DNA of 46,193 nt from a bacterium. Lineage in GTDB: Bacteria; Verrucomicrobiota; Verrucomicrobiia; Limisphaerales; JAJXZI01. The stretch covers positions 1 to 46,193 of the forward strand of contig JAJXZI010000339.1 of the NCBI GenBank assembly GCA_021780115.1. Direction: 5' to 3'. Every line of letters starts with the position of its first letter. The first letter of the stretch is position 1. Position numbers and translations under genes: made by a program. This document shows, piece by piece, positions 20,515 through 30,213 of the stretch. The notes below the pieces were generated by a model that was not told the DNA's origin, made no database searches, and saw only the letters and a program-made list of their open reading frames with translations.

Positions 20515-21615
20515 CTATGGCCCGCCGCGCGCCTGGCGCTCCAGCCAGTCGCAGGCGGGCGGCAGAACGCGCTCCCATTGGAGGGACTTCGCGCGCTCCC
20601 AGGCCTGCCGCCGGAAGTGTTCGTAGCGATCCGGCGAGCGCAACATCTGCCGCAGGGCTTCGGCAATGGCCTCCGGACTTTCCTCCGCCACGACGATGCC
20701 CGTTTCGCCGGGAATGGTGGAGTCCACCAGGCCGTCCACCGGATAGACCACCGCCGGCGTGCCCAGGGCGTTGGCCTCGATGACGTTCAGCCCCCAACCC
20801 TCGCGCAGGGAGGTGTGAACCAGGAAGTGCGCGGCGCGCATCTCCCGCTCTTTCTCGGCCTCGGACAGCGGCCCGGCGAAAGAGACTCGCGCGTCGAGCT
20901 TCCACTCGGCGACCCTCCGCCGCAACTCGGCCTCCATGTCGCCGGTCCCCACGATGCGCAGCCGCGCGTCCAGGCCGGCGTCGGCCAGCCGCTGGACGAC
21001 CCGGAGGGCGTGATTGACCCGCTTGTTGGGCGCCAACCGCGAGACGGTCACGAGCCGCAACGGCGGCGCCAGGGGCTTGGCTTCGAGCGTGGCCAGCGGT
21101 TGGGTATCCACGCCGTTGGGGAATACGCTGACGCTCGGGACGCCGTGGGCGTGCAGCGCCTTGCGGGTGGACTCGGACGGTGTCCAGAAGGGGACGCCGC
21201 GATAGAGCGAGTGGGTCCAGCGCTCCTGCCATCGGCCCAGGCTGTTGAGCGGCCAGCGGTAGAAGGCGTTCCAGATCGGACCGAGCACCTCGTGGATGTA
21301 GGCGACGCAGTGGGTCCGGCACCACCAGGGGGCGAACCACGGAATCCCGTGATGCTGGTCCACAACCAGGTCAAAGCACGGCTGGCGGCGATACCAGCGG
21401 ATCGCTTCGACGATGGAGGCGCCGCTGCCGCCGCCCCGGACGAAGGTGATGCCCTGATTGACCTCCTCACGCTTGGCTCCGGGAAAATCATTGGCGAACC
21501 AGACGGCCTCGTGTCCCCGTTGCACCAGGGCGGACCAATAGGCCAGAGTGACTTTTTCCGCCCCGCCCGCCTTGGGGTTTTTGGGATCCCGCCAGTTGAG
21601 CATCAGGAAGCGCAT
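20515..21615 (-). CDS. Glycosyltransferase family 4/GT-B
   Basis: GGAEKVTLAYWSALVQRGHEAVW, VFPNGVDTQPL, VSRLAPNKRVNHAL, HTSLREGWGLNVIEANALGTPAVVY. Confidence 0.9.
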   Translation of the reverse strand: MRFLMLNWRDPKNPKAGGAEKVTLAYWSALVQRGHEAVWFANDFPGAKREEVNQGITFVRGGGSGASIVEAIRWYRRQPCFDLVVDQHHGIPWFAPWWCRTHCVAYIHEVLGPIWNAFYRWPLNSLGRWQERWTHSLYRGVPFWTPSESTRKALHAHGVPSVSVFPNGVDTQPLATLEAKPLAPPLRLVTVSRLAPNKRVNHALRVVQRLADAGLDARLRIVGTGDMEAELRRRVAEWKLDARVSFAGPLSEAEKEREMRAAHFLVHTSLREGWGLNVIEANALGTPAVVYPVDGLVDSTIPGETGIVVAEESPEAIAEALRQMLRSPDRYEHFRRQAWERAKSLQWERVLPPACDWLERQARGGP

Positions 21616-21734
21616 GCAACAAGCCTTGGGGCGCGGTCAGCGAATGGAATCCAGTTCCGTCACGCCGAAAGATTCGTCGGGCGCGCCTTCCGGAAGCAAG
21701 TCCGTTTGCGCCGGTCCCTGGCGTGGACCGACGG

Positions 21735-22220
21735 TCACGGGCGGGCCATCTGCGCCAGCAGGGCGGTGGTCGATTTGCCGGGCACAAACGGAATGAGGAC
21801 GATCCGCCCGCCCGCCGCCTCCACGATCCGGCGCTCGTCCGGGTTCAGGGTTTCGAGCGTGTAGTCGCCGCCTTTGACGTAGATGTCGGGCTGGGCGGCG
21901 GCCAGGAAAGCCGTCGCGGTCCGGCCGGCGAAGACGCAGGCCGCGTTCACGCTCTCCAGCGCGGCCAGCACCGCCGCGCGTTCGGTTTCAGGATTGAGGG
22001 GACGACTCGGGCCTTTGAGCTCGCGCACCCCGCTGTCGCTGTTCACCCCCACGAGCAGCGCGTCGCCGTGGTTGCGGGCCGCTTCCAGGTAAGTCACGTG
22101 TCCGAGGTGCAGGAGGTCAAAGCAACCATTGGTCACGACCAATCGCCGGCCGCTCGCGCGCATTGCCTGGCGCCAAGCCGGAAGCCGGTCCCACGGAATG
22201 ATCTTCTCGCGGAAATTCAC
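21735..22220 (-). CDS. rfaE2: D-glycero-beta-D-manno-heptose 1-phosphate adenylyltransferase (RfaE2 domain)
   Basis: VVTNGCFDLLHLGHVTYLEAAR, KGGDYTLETLNPDERRIVEAAGGRIVLIPFVPGKSTTALL; GTG at 22220 preferred over the ORF start at 22316. Confidence 0.88.
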   Translation of the reverse strand: MNFREKIIPWDRLPAWRQAMRASGRRLVVTNGCFDLLHLGHVTYLEAARNHGDALLVGVNSDSGVRELKGPSRPLNPETERAAVLAALESVNAACVFAGRTATAFLAAAQPDIYVKGGDYTLETLNPDERRIVEAAGGRIVLIPFVPGKSTTALLAQMARP

Positions 22221-22278
22221 GGGACATTTTGGCCCCAGGTTCTGCCCGTTGGCAATGAGTTTCCCGGCGCGATTCCTT

Positions 22279-22307
22279 TTGACGCTGTCCGGCGGTTGCC
22301 CTAGCGT
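22279..22307 (+). promoter_or_regulatory. Predicted secA promoter: TTGACG-N17-TAGCGT
   Basis: Hexamers with 17-nt spacer, 27 nt before the secA ATG; lies just upstream of the preferred rfaE2 start. Confidence 0.55.
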
Positions 22308-22334
22308 CGGCGACACTGTGTTTTACACACCACG

Positions 22335-25300
22335 ATGATCGGGTATATCGTCAAGAAAGTCATCGGCTCCAAGAATGACCGGGAGGTCCGGCGGCTCCGG
22401 CAGAACTTGGTACCGAAGATCAACGCCGCCGAACAGCAGTACCAGTCGCTGTCCGACGAGCAGCTCCGCGCCAAGACGGCGGAGTTTCAGGGGCGCATTG
22501 AGGACGCCCGGAAACAGCGGGGCTATTACGAGCTGACCGCCGAGGCCCGCAAGCTGGAGTCGGAACTCCGCAGCGACGAGGCGAAGATCGAGCGGCGCAA
22601 GGCCTTCGAGATCGAACAGCAAATCCTGGCGGACATCCTGCCGGAGGCCTTCGCGGCGGTGAAGAGCGCCTGCCGCCGGCTCTGCGGGAAGGAAGTCATC
22701 GTGCGCGGGCATCCGCTGCTCTGGGACATGATCCCATTCGATGTGCAGCTTATCGGCGGCTGGGCGCTGCACAGCGGGCGCATCGCGGAAATGGCCACCG
22801 GCGAAGGCAAAACCCTCGTGGCCACCATGCCAGTGTATCTGAACGCGCTGGCCGGCCACGGCGTGCATGTCGTCACGGTGAACGATTACCTGGCCGCCCG
22901 CGACAGCGAGTGGATGGGCGCGGTCTATCAATTCCTGGGCCTGACGGTGGGGTGCATCCTGCACGACCAGCCGCCGGCGGTCCGCCGGGAGCAATACAAC
23001 GCCGACATCACCTACGGCACCAACGCCGAGTTCGGCTTCGATTACCTGCGCGACAACGGCATGGCCTCGCGCAAGGAGGAACAGGTCCAGCGCGGGCATT
23101 ATTACGCCATCGTGGACGAGGTGGATTCGATCCTGATCGATGAAGCCCGCACGCCGCTGATCATCAGCGGCCCCTCGATGGCCGTGCTCGACAACGACTA
23201 CGCCCAGTACAAGCCGCAGGTCGAGTCGCTCGTCCGGGCGCAGGAGCGTCTGTGCGGCCGGTTTCTGTCCGAGGCCGAGGCGTTGATCCGCAAGCGGCAC
23301 CCGGCCGAGGGCTCCGAGCCGCCGAACCGCGAGGAACTTGAACGCCAAATCGGCCTGCTGCTTTTCCGCGTTAAGACGGGCACGCCCAAGTCCGACGGCT
23401 TGATGAAGCTGCTGGAGAATCCGGAGAACCTGGGGCTGATGAACAAGGCGGAGCTGGAAATGCACGCCGACCAGAAGAAGGTGCAGCTTTACGCCGAGAA
23501 GGAGGAATTGCTCTTCGCCATCGACGAAAAGGGCCACGAGGCCGACCTGACCGAGAAAGGGCGCAATTTCCTGAGTCCGAACGATCCTGACGCTTTCATG
23601 CTGCCGGACATCACGGTGAAGATCCACGAGATCGACGCCGGCCCGGAGACCGACGCGCGCAAGCGGATGGAGGCGAAAACGAAGCTCCAGCAGGAATACG
23701 AGGCCAAGGCCCAGCGCATCCACTGCATCTCGCAATTGCTCAAGGCCTATTCCCTCTACTTCAACGACATCCAATACGTCGTCCAGGAGAACAAAGTCAT
23801 CATTGTGGACGAAAACACCGGCCGGCTGATGACGGGCCGGCGCTGGAGCGACGGGTTGCACCAGGCCGTCGAGGCGAAGGAAGGCGTCGAAATCGAGCGA
23901 GAGACGCAGACGCTGGCGACGATCACCATTCAGAACTACTTCCGCCTGTATCAGAAGCTCGCCGGTATGACCGGCACGGCGGAGACCGAGGCGTCCGAGT
24001 TCTGGGACATTTACAAACTGGGCGTGCTGGTCATCCCGACGAACAAGCCGGTGGCGCGCAAGGACGCCAACGATTCCGTCTATAAAACCAAGCGCGAGAA
24101 ATACGACGCCGTCCTCCGGGAGATTCAAGACGTCCACGCCCAGGGCCGGCCGATCCTCGTCGGCACGATCTCCGTCGAGGTAAGCGAGTTGCTCTCGAAG
24201 ATGCTCAAGAAGACCGGCATCATCCATTCCGTCCTGAACGCCAAGTTCCACCAGCAGGAGGCCGAAATCGTCGCCCGCGCCGGCCAGCGCGGCGCCGTCA
24301 CCATCGCGACGAACATGGCCGGCCGCGGCACGGACATTAAACTCGGCCCCGGCATCCCCGATGTCGGCGGCCTGCACGTGCTTGCCACCGAACGGCACGA
24401 GGCGCGGCGCATTGACCGGCAATTACGCGGCCGTTGCGCGCGCCAGGGCGACCCCGGCTCGTCGCACTTTTTTATCTCGCTGGAGGACGATCTGATGCGC
24501 CTGTTCGGCTCCGACAAGATCGTCAAGTACATGGAGCGGATGGGGCTGGAGGAAGGCCAGGAGCTGGAGCATCCGCTGCTGAACCGCTCCATCGAGCAGG
24601 CGCAGAAACGCGTCGAGCAGCACAACTACCAGATCCGCAAACGCACGCTCGAATACGACGACGTGATGAACAAGCAGCGCGAAGTCGTGTACGGCTTCCG
24701 CAACGAGATCATCCACGGCGAAGACGTGCGGGACCGCCTCATGGACATCATGGAGGAGGTGGTGCTGGAGAAGGTGCGGCAATTCACCACGGCGGAATTC
24801 GATCCGAAGGAGTGGAAGGTCCGCCCCCTGGCCGACTGGGTGAACCTTAACTTCCCCCTCGGCATCCCGGAGGAGGAATTGGCCAAAGCCGCGCAGGCCG
24901 GCAGGGAGGAGCCGCTCAAAGCGTCGCTGTACGACGGGCTGAGCGCGGCCCAATTCGCCGTCTGCACCTTCATCGCCGATGCCGTCCGCAAGGCGTACGA
25001 CTTGAAGGTGAGCTTCGAAGAAGCCGAGGCGCTCAAGGCGGTGGAGCGCTTCACCATTCTCAGCGCGATTGACCGGCTGTGGCAGGAGCACCTCTACGAG
25101 ATGGACAGCTTGCGTTACAGCATCGGCCTGCGGGCGCACGGTCAGCGCGATCCGCTCATCGAATACAAGGCCGAAGCGTTCAAGATTTTCGAGGACTTGA
25201 TGGTCGCCATCAAATCGGAGATCTGCCACAATATCTTCCGGAGCGCCTCCAGCCTGATGGCCTTCGAGAATTTCCTGCGTAACATCCCGCAGAAGACCAC

Positions 25301-25505
25301 CCACCAGGCCGCCAGCGCCTTCGGCGGGACTGCGCCGGCCGGTGGCACGCCGGCCGCCGGCTCGGCCAAGGCCAGCGACGTCGTCAGCGAAGCCGCCGCC
25401 GCGCTGGAAAAGGCCAAACCGGTCCGCACCGGCCCGAAGGTGGGCCGCAACGACCCCTGCCCCTGCGGCAGTGGCAAGAAATACAAGCATTGCTGCGGGC
25501 GTTGA
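22335..25505 (+). CDS. secA: Preprotein translocase subunit SecA
   Basis: MATGEGKTLVATMPVYLNAL, VDEVDSILIDEARTPLIISGP, TNMAGRGTDIKLG, C-terminal zinc motif NDPCPCGSGKKYKHCCG. Confidence 0.98.
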   Translation: MIGYIVKKVIGSKNDREVRRLRQNLVPKINAAEQQYQSLSDEQLRAKTAEFQGRIEDARKQRGYYELTAEARKLESELRSDEAKIERRKAFEIEQQILADILPEAFAAVKSACRRLCGKEVIVRGHPLLWDMIPFDVQLIGGWALHSGRIAEMATGEGKTLVATMPVYLNALAGHGVHVVTVNDYLAARDSEWMGAVYQFLGLTVGCILHDQPPAVRREQYNADITYGTNAEFGFDYLRDNGMASRKEEQVQRGHYYAIVDEVDSILIDEARTPLIISGPSMAVLDNDYAQYKPQVESLVRAQERLCGRFLSEAEALIRKRHPAEGSEPPNREELERQIGLLLFRVKTGTPKSDGLMKLLENPENLGLMNKAELEMHADQKKVQLYAEKEELLFAIDEKGHEADLTEKGRNFLSPNDPDAFMLPDITVKIHEIDAGPETDARKRMEAKTKLQQEYEAKAQRIHCISQLLKAYSLYFNDIQYVVQENKVIIVDENTGRLMTGRRWSDGLHQAVEAKEGVEIERETQTLATITIQNYFRLYQKLAGMTGTAETEASEFWDIYKLGVLVIPTNKPVARKDANDSVYKTKREKYDAVLREIQDVHAQGRPILVGTISVEVSELLSKMLKKTGIIHSVLNAKFHQQEAEIVARAGQRGAVTIATNMAGRGTDIKLGPGIPDVGGLHVLATERHEARRIDRQLRGRCARQGDPGSSHFFISLEDDLMRLFGSDKIVKYMERMGLEEGQELEHPLLNRSIEQAQKRVEQHNYQIRKRTLEYDDVMNKQREVVYGFRNEIIHGEDVRDRLMDIMEEVVLEKVRQFTTAEFDPKEWKVRPLADWVNLNFPLGIPEEELAKAAQAGREEPLKASLYDGLSAAQFAVCTFIADAVRKAYDLKVSFEEAEALKAVERFTILSAIDRLWQEHLYEMDSLRYSIGLRAHGQRDPLIEYKAEAFKIFEDLMVAIKSEICHNIFRSASSLMAFENFLRNIPQKTTHQAASAFGGTAPAGGTPAAGSAKASDVVSEAAAALEKAKPVRTGPKVGRNDPCPCGSGKKYKHCCGR

Positions 25506-25565
25506 GACGCGGCGAAGCCGGCCGCGCCGGCGGCGGGGCGCCCGAAAAATGTGCGGAATATTCGG

Positions 25566-25595
25566 TTGACAACTTTGGCGGGACCGGCTTAAAGT
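25566..25595 (+). promoter_or_regulatory. Predicted promoter: TTGACA-N18-TAAAGT
   Basis: Consensus -35 with -10-like hexamer upstream of the FecR-domain gene. Confidence 0.6.
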
Positions 25596-25642
25596 AGCGC
25601 CAGTCAACCGGAATTGTATCGTTCATGAGATCAGGAGCCTCT

Positions 25643-26476
25643 ATGAGACTGACACGTAATTTAGCGAACGCAGCGGTGTCGTGCGGCATTGCCGTGATGA
25701 TGGCGGCGGGCGTGGCCGGGGCCTTCGCCCAGACGGGCCAAGGATCAGCCAAGGTCGTCCGCGTCGTTGGCGATGCGCGTTATTCCTTCGGCAACAACGA
25801 GTGGCACCCACTGCGTGAGGGCGACATCGTCAAACCGGGCACCGTGCTGCAGACCGCCTCCAAGTCGGAAGTGGACTTGGTGCTGGCCGATACCGAAGAA
25901 TCGCTCAGCGCGCAGGTTCTTCAGCCGTCGATGTCCTACAAACCGGAGGGCCAGGCAACGGCGAACACGATCCGGATGTACGAAAACACCGTGTTGAGCG
26001 TGGACAAGCTGGCCGCGATGCAAACGGGAGCAGACTTGGTAACCGAAACGCAGCTTGATCTGCGGGCGGGCAAGATCTTCGGCAGCGTGAAGAAAATGTC
26101 GGGCGCCTCCAAATACGAGATCAAATACCCGAACGGCGTCGCCGGCATCCGGGGCACCGTCTTCCTCATGCATGCGGACGGCACCTTGAGCATCTATTCA
26201 GGCTCAGCCCTGCTGGCTTTTCTTAAGGCCGATGGAACCACGGGCACCCAGGTCATCAATGCCGGTTTCATGTTTGAAGCCCCGACGGGCCAGTTGTTGG
26301 CCCTCTCCACCGCTCCCGGGCTGGACTACCAGGACATTATTGTTGCGCTCAAGCAAATCGGACCGCTGCCTCCCGGCGCGCCGCCTTCGGCCTTCGCTCA
26401 GGACAAGACCGTTAACTGGGTTTCGCCGTCGACCGGTGGGCGGGTAAGCGGCCCGCGCGGCGGCGAAGGTCCCTAG
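25643..26476 (+). CDS. Secreted FecR-domain protein
   Basis: Signal peptide; SAKVVRVVGDARYSFGNNEWHPLREGDIVKPGTVLQTASKSEVDLVL; KYPNGVAGIRGTVFLM. Confidence 0.85.
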   Translation: MRLTRNLANAAVSCGIAVMMAAGVAGAFAQTGQGSAKVVRVVGDARYSFGNNEWHPLREGDIVKPGTVLQTASKSEVDLVLADTEESLSAQVLQPSMSYKPEGQATANTIRMYENTVLSVDKLAAMQTGADLVTETQLDLRAGKIFGSVKKMSGASKYEIKYPNGVAGIRGTVFLMHADGTLSIYSGSALLAFLKADGTTGTQVINAGFMFEAPTGQLLALSTAPGLDYQDIIVALKQIGPLPPGAPPSAFAQDKTVNWVSPSTGGRVSGPRGGEGP

Positions 26477-26522
26477 TTAGCGCGTTGCGGGCGACGTGGA
26501 ATCGCGCTCGCTGACCCTTTTT

Positions 26523-26555
26523 CCCAGAGCGACCTTGGGTTGCTCTGGGTTTTTT
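26523..26555 (+). terminator. Rho-independent terminator
   Basis: CCCAGAGCGACC-ttg-GGTTGCTCTGGG followed by TTTTTT; 12-bp stem with one G-T pair. Confidence 0.92.
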
Positions 26556-26572
26556 CTGTACGTTCCCATCCC

Positions 26573-28954
26573 GTGAAGCCCAGGCTGGCTCGACGTCTTC
26601 CCGCCCTCCTCGCGGCCGGCATCATTCTCGCCGTGTGCCTCCTGCGCATTGGGCGGTTGGGGTTGTTCGAGCAACTGGAATGGAAGACCTTCGATTGGCG
26701 GGCACGCGTGGCGACCCGGCTCGACCATCCCACCGCCCCCAACCTCGGATTCGTCTTCATGGACGACGAGAGCATTGCGGCGGTGAACCGAGGGCTGCTG
26801 GGTTCACGCTACGGTCTTTACTGGCCGCGCCACGTCTATGGACGGCTCGTCCGGGAGTTGTCAGCCCAGCACGCCGCCGCGGTGGCCTTCGATGTCCTGT
26901 TCGCCGAACTGCGTCCCGATCAGGCGGCCATTCCCGTGCGCGACACTCCCGATCACGCGTTGGAGAAGTTTCTTCAGCAACTCCATCCGGGAGGGAAGTT
27001 GACGAAATTGGAAGGCGCGATCTGGGTGGAGTCAGATGATTTTTTTGCGTGGCAACTCCATCGCGCCGGCAATGTGATCGTGGCCGCGGAGAAGGAAGTG
27101 CCGGCGCACGATTTGTTCCGCGCGAATGCCTTCCAACTTGGGGACATCTCAGCGGAGAAGGATGCGGATGGCGTGCTGCGCCGCGCCCGGGCCTATCGGA
27201 CCTACCGCCATTGGCACCCCCTGTTTCTGAAGGCCGCCAGCGAATACGGCCTGGATTTAAGCCGGGCCCGTCGCGAACCGCACCAAATAATCCTGCCCCA
27301 GGCCGGGGGCGATGTGGTCCGGGTCCCTCTCGACACCAACGGGTGCTTCGCCCCCGCCGATTTCGTGGGCGCCCAACTGGCCGCGGGCCTGCCGCCTCGG
27401 GCCAAGCCCTACACCGACCAGCGCGTGTGGCAGATGGGCATCGTCTTGGCGGCGGAGGAACTGAAACTGGACCTGGCCCACGCCGAGGTGGATCCGCGGC
27501 GGGGCCGGATCACGCTGCATGGCCCGAACGGCGTGCGGCGGGTCATCCCGATCGATGCGGACGTTTTTTTTTACATCAACTGGGAACTCCCGCCCACCGA
27601 CCCGCGGGTGACGAAGGAGTCAATCGCCAGCCTGCTCCGCCAAGACCTGCTGCGCGCCGCCGGAGATGCGGCCGCCTTGACCAATCGGTGGCGGGACAAA
27701 CTGGTGGTCGTCGGCTCGAGCGCCACGGGCAACGACCTGACGGATCGCGGCGCCACCCCGTTGGAAAAAGACGCCCTGTTGGTCAGCAAGCACTGGAACG
27801 TGGCCAACGCGGTCCTTACCGGCCGCTTCGTCCAGCGCAGCCCCCTGGCCGCCGATTTGGCACTCATCGCGCTGCTCGGCCTCAGCACGGCCTTACTGAC
27901 CTGGCGGCTGCGCCCGCTCACCGCCGCCGCAAGCGTCCTGGTATTGGCCGGTGCCTGGTGCGCGGCGTGCGTCTGGATTTACGTGGAATACCGCTGGTGG
28001 TTGCCCCTGGTGCTGCCGGTCCTGGGCGCGTTGCTGGTTGAGCACGTCGGCCTGCTCACCTACCGCGTGGTCTTCGAAGAACGCGAACGGCGGAGGGTAA
28101 GATCGTTTTTCACCAGACTGGTATCTCCGAACATTGTCCAGGAGTTGCTCGCGGCGGAGGAGCTTTCCCTGGGCGGCGCCCGCCGGGAAATCACCGTGCT
28201 CTTTGCCGACGTGCGCGGCTTCACTGAGTTGACCGACCGAAGCGACGAGGCGGTGGCCACGCGGGTGCGGCAGGAAGGGCTGCGTGGCGCGGCGGCCGAG
28301 GCGCTCTTCGACCAACAGGCCCGCGAAACGTTGCAGACGGTCAACCTCTATCTGGCGACCGTGGCCGACATCGTCAAGCGGCACGAAGGCACGCTCGACA
28401 AGTTCATCGGTGATTGTGTGATGGCGTTCTGGGGAGCGCCGACGGCCAACCCACGGCATGCGCTGGCCGGCATTCACGCCGCGATGGACGCGCAGCGGGC
28501 GATCCACGAACTGAACCGCCAGCGCTCGGCGGAGAACCAGCGGCGCGAACAGGAAAGCGCCGCGCGGGTTGCCATCGGGCAGACGCCTCTGACCCCGCTG
28601 CCCCTGTTGCTGCTCGGCAGCGGGATCAACACCGGCTGGGCCACGGTCGGGCTGATGGGGTCGGAGGCCCACATCGTCAACTACACCGTCTTTGGCCGGG
28701 AAGTGAACCTGGCCAGCCGGCTGGAGAGCCTTTCGGGGCGCGGTCGCATCGTGATCGGCCAGGCCACCTTCGAGGCCGTCCAGCGTGACGATCCCGCGCT
28801 GGCGGCCCGGTGTCTGGCGCTGCCGCCCGCCACCGTCAAGGGCATCCGCGGCACCGTGACCGTGTACGAGGTGCCGTGGCGGGCGGACGGCGAGGGGGCG
28901 GCGACGGCGGCGATGCCGGGCGCAGACGGCGGACCCGGCCACGTTTCCACCTAG
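26573..28954 (+). CDS. CHASE2 domain adenylate/guanylate cyclase
   Basis: FVFMDDESIAAVNR...WPRHVYGRLVRELSAQHAAAVAFDVLFAE (CHASE2); TM segments; ITVLFADVRGFTEL...DKFIGDCVMAFWGAP (class III cyclase); GTG start after the terminator. Confidence 0.92.
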   Translation: MKPRLARRLPALLAAGIILAVCLLRIGRLGLFEQLEWKTFDWRARVATRLDHPTAPNLGFVFMDDESIAAVNRGLLGSRYGLYWPRHVYGRLVRELSAQHAAAVAFDVLFAELRPDQAAIPVRDTPDHALEKFLQQLHPGGKLTKLEGAIWVESDDFFAWQLHRAGNVIVAAEKEVPAHDLFRANAFQLGDISAEKDADGVLRRARAYRTYRHWHPLFLKAASEYGLDLSRARREPHQIILPQAGGDVVRVPLDTNGCFAPADFVGAQLAAGLPPRAKPYTDQRVWQMGIVLAAEELKLDLAHAEVDPRRGRITLHGPNGVRRVIPIDADVFFYINWELPPTDPRVTKESIASLLRQDLLRAAGDAAALTNRWRDKLVVVGSSATGNDLTDRGATPLEKDALLVSKHWNVANAVLTGRFVQRSPLAADLALIALLGLSTALLTWRLRPLTAAASVLVLAGAWCAACVWIYVEYRWWLPLVLPVLGALLVEHVGLLTYRVVFEERERRRVRSFFTRLVSPNIVQELLAAEELSLGGARREITVLFADVRGFTELTDRSDEAVATRVRQEGLRGAAAEALFDQQARETLQTVNLYLATVADIVKRHEGTLDKFIGDCVMAFWGAPTANPRHALAGIHAAMDAQRAIHELNRQRSAENQRREQESAARVAIGQTPLTPLPLLLLGSGINTGWATVGLMGSEAHIVNYTVFGREVNLASRLESLSGRGRIVIGQATFEAVQRDDPALAARCLALPPATVKGIRGTVTVYEVPWRADGEGAATAAMPGADGGPGHVST

Positions 28955-28986
28955 TCATCGCGGCCTTGGCTGCTACATTGGTGCTG

Positions 28987-29481
28987 ATGCGCACGGTCAT
29001 TTACCCTGGCAGTTTTGACCCGATCACCAATGGGCACTTGGACGTCATCCGGCGGGCGGCCAAGTTGTTCGACCGGATGGTCGTGGCGGTGGCCATCAGC
29101 GAGAGCAAGCACCCGCTGTTCAACCTGCGGGAGCGTTTCGACCTGGTGGCCCGCGCCGTCGAAGACCTGCCCAACGTGGAGACGGACACCTTTGAGGGGC
29201 TGCTGGTGGAGTATGTCGATAAGCAGGCCGCCCAGGCGGTGTTGCGCGGCTTGCGGGCGGTGTCGGACTTCGAGTTCGAATTCCAGCTTGCCCTGATGAA
29301 CCGCAAGCTGAACGACCGCTTTGAAACCATTTTCATGATGCCCAAGGACACTTACACCTTCCTCAGCTCGAGCATCGTGAAGGAGATCGCGCGGCTGGGC
29401 GGCGACGTGAGCAGCTTTGTGCCGGCGCACGTGCGGGACGCGCTGGCGGAGAAGTTCGCGGCCGCGGCGGCCTGCGTTTGA
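28987..29481 (+). CDS. coaD: Phosphopantetheine adenylyltransferase
   Basis: RTVIYPGSFDPITNGHLDVIRRAAKLFD; TYTFLSSSIVKEIARLGGDVSSFVP. Confidence 0.96.
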   Translation: MRTVIYPGSFDPITNGHLDVIRRAAKLFDRMVVAVAISESKHPLFNLRERFDLVARAVEDLPNVETDTFEGLLVEYVDKQAAQAVLRGLRAVSDFEFEFQLALMNRKLNDRFETIFMMPKDTYTFLSSSIVKEIARLGGDVSSFVPAHVRDALAEKFAAAAACV

Positions 29482-29488
29482 CGTGAAT

Positions 29489-29977
29489 ATGGCGCTACTG
29501 GTCAACCTTCGGCATCTGGCGGTCCGGGAGGCCGTCTTGGAAGGCGAGCTCCCGGCCGCCGACCTCGACTTGGAGACCGGCGACGCAATCATCCGCGTCA
29601 CGCAGCCGTTGTGCTATGACGTGGTGGTGGAGAAGGTGAACGAAAGCCTGCTCGTTCGTGGACGGCTTCAGATCGTGCTCGATTGCCGATGCGTGCGGTG
29701 CTTGGAACCCTTCCCGCACGCGATCCGGCTGGAGGGCGGATTGTGCGAACTGCCGCTGCAAGGCGAAGAAGCCGTGGCGGTGACGAATGACTGCGTGGAC
29801 TTGACGCCTCATTTGCGCGAGGATATTCTGCTCGAGTTTCCCGCACATCCGGTGTGCAAGCCGGATTGCCGCGGAGTGCTGATCAAGTCCTTGAGTCCTG
29901 GACAAACCCTTGGCACGGACGGACCGGGCGAGCAGGCGTCCTCTGCGTGGGACGAATTGGACAAACTGAAACTTTAA
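29489..29977 (+). CDS. DUF177 / YceD-family protein
   Basis: CRCVRCLEPFPHAI...DLTPHLREDILLEFPAHPVCKPDCRG; immediately upstream of rpmF. Confidence 0.85.
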   Translation: MALLVNLRHLAVREAVLEGELPAADLDLETGDAIIRVTQPLCYDVVVEKVNESLLVRGRLQIVLDCRCVRCLEPFPHAIRLEGGLCELPLQGEEAVAVTNDCVDLTPHLREDILLEFPAHPVCKPDCRGVLIKSLSPGQTLGTDGPGEQASSAWDELDKLKL

Positions 29978-29982
29978 GATTT

Positions 29983-30171
29983 ATGGGCGTACCTAAGAGA
30001 AAACCATCGCACAGTCGTCAGCGGATGCGTCGGGCCTACAACAGCGTGCTGAAGCTCCCGCAGCTCAACCAATGCCCGCAATGCAGCGCCCCGTACGTGC
30101 CGCACCGGGTCTGCCCGGCCTGCGGCTACTACAAGGGCCGCCAGGTCGTCACCGTCACCACCGGAGCTTGA
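29983..30171 (+). CDS. rpmF: 50S ribosomal protein L32
   Basis: MGVPKRKPSHSRQRMRRAYNSVLKLPQLNQCPQCSAPYVPHRVCPACGYYKGRQVV. Confidence 0.96.
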   Translation: MGVPKRKPSHSRQRMRRAYNSVLKLPQLNQCPQCSAPYVPHRVCPACGYYKGRQVVTVTTGA

Positions 30172-30213
30172 TTCGCGTCCCGGGCCGCCGGCCCCGGCCG
30201 CCGTCGTGCGTCT

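Noticed and set aside
22323-24422. 699-aa minus-strand ORF
   Set aside because: Antisense to secA; the plus strand has unambiguous SecA motifs.
26540-26572. Upstream start of the CHASE2 cyclase at 26540
   Set aside because: It would begin inside the rho-independent terminator stem; the GTG at 26573 gives a better signal/TM-type N-terminus.
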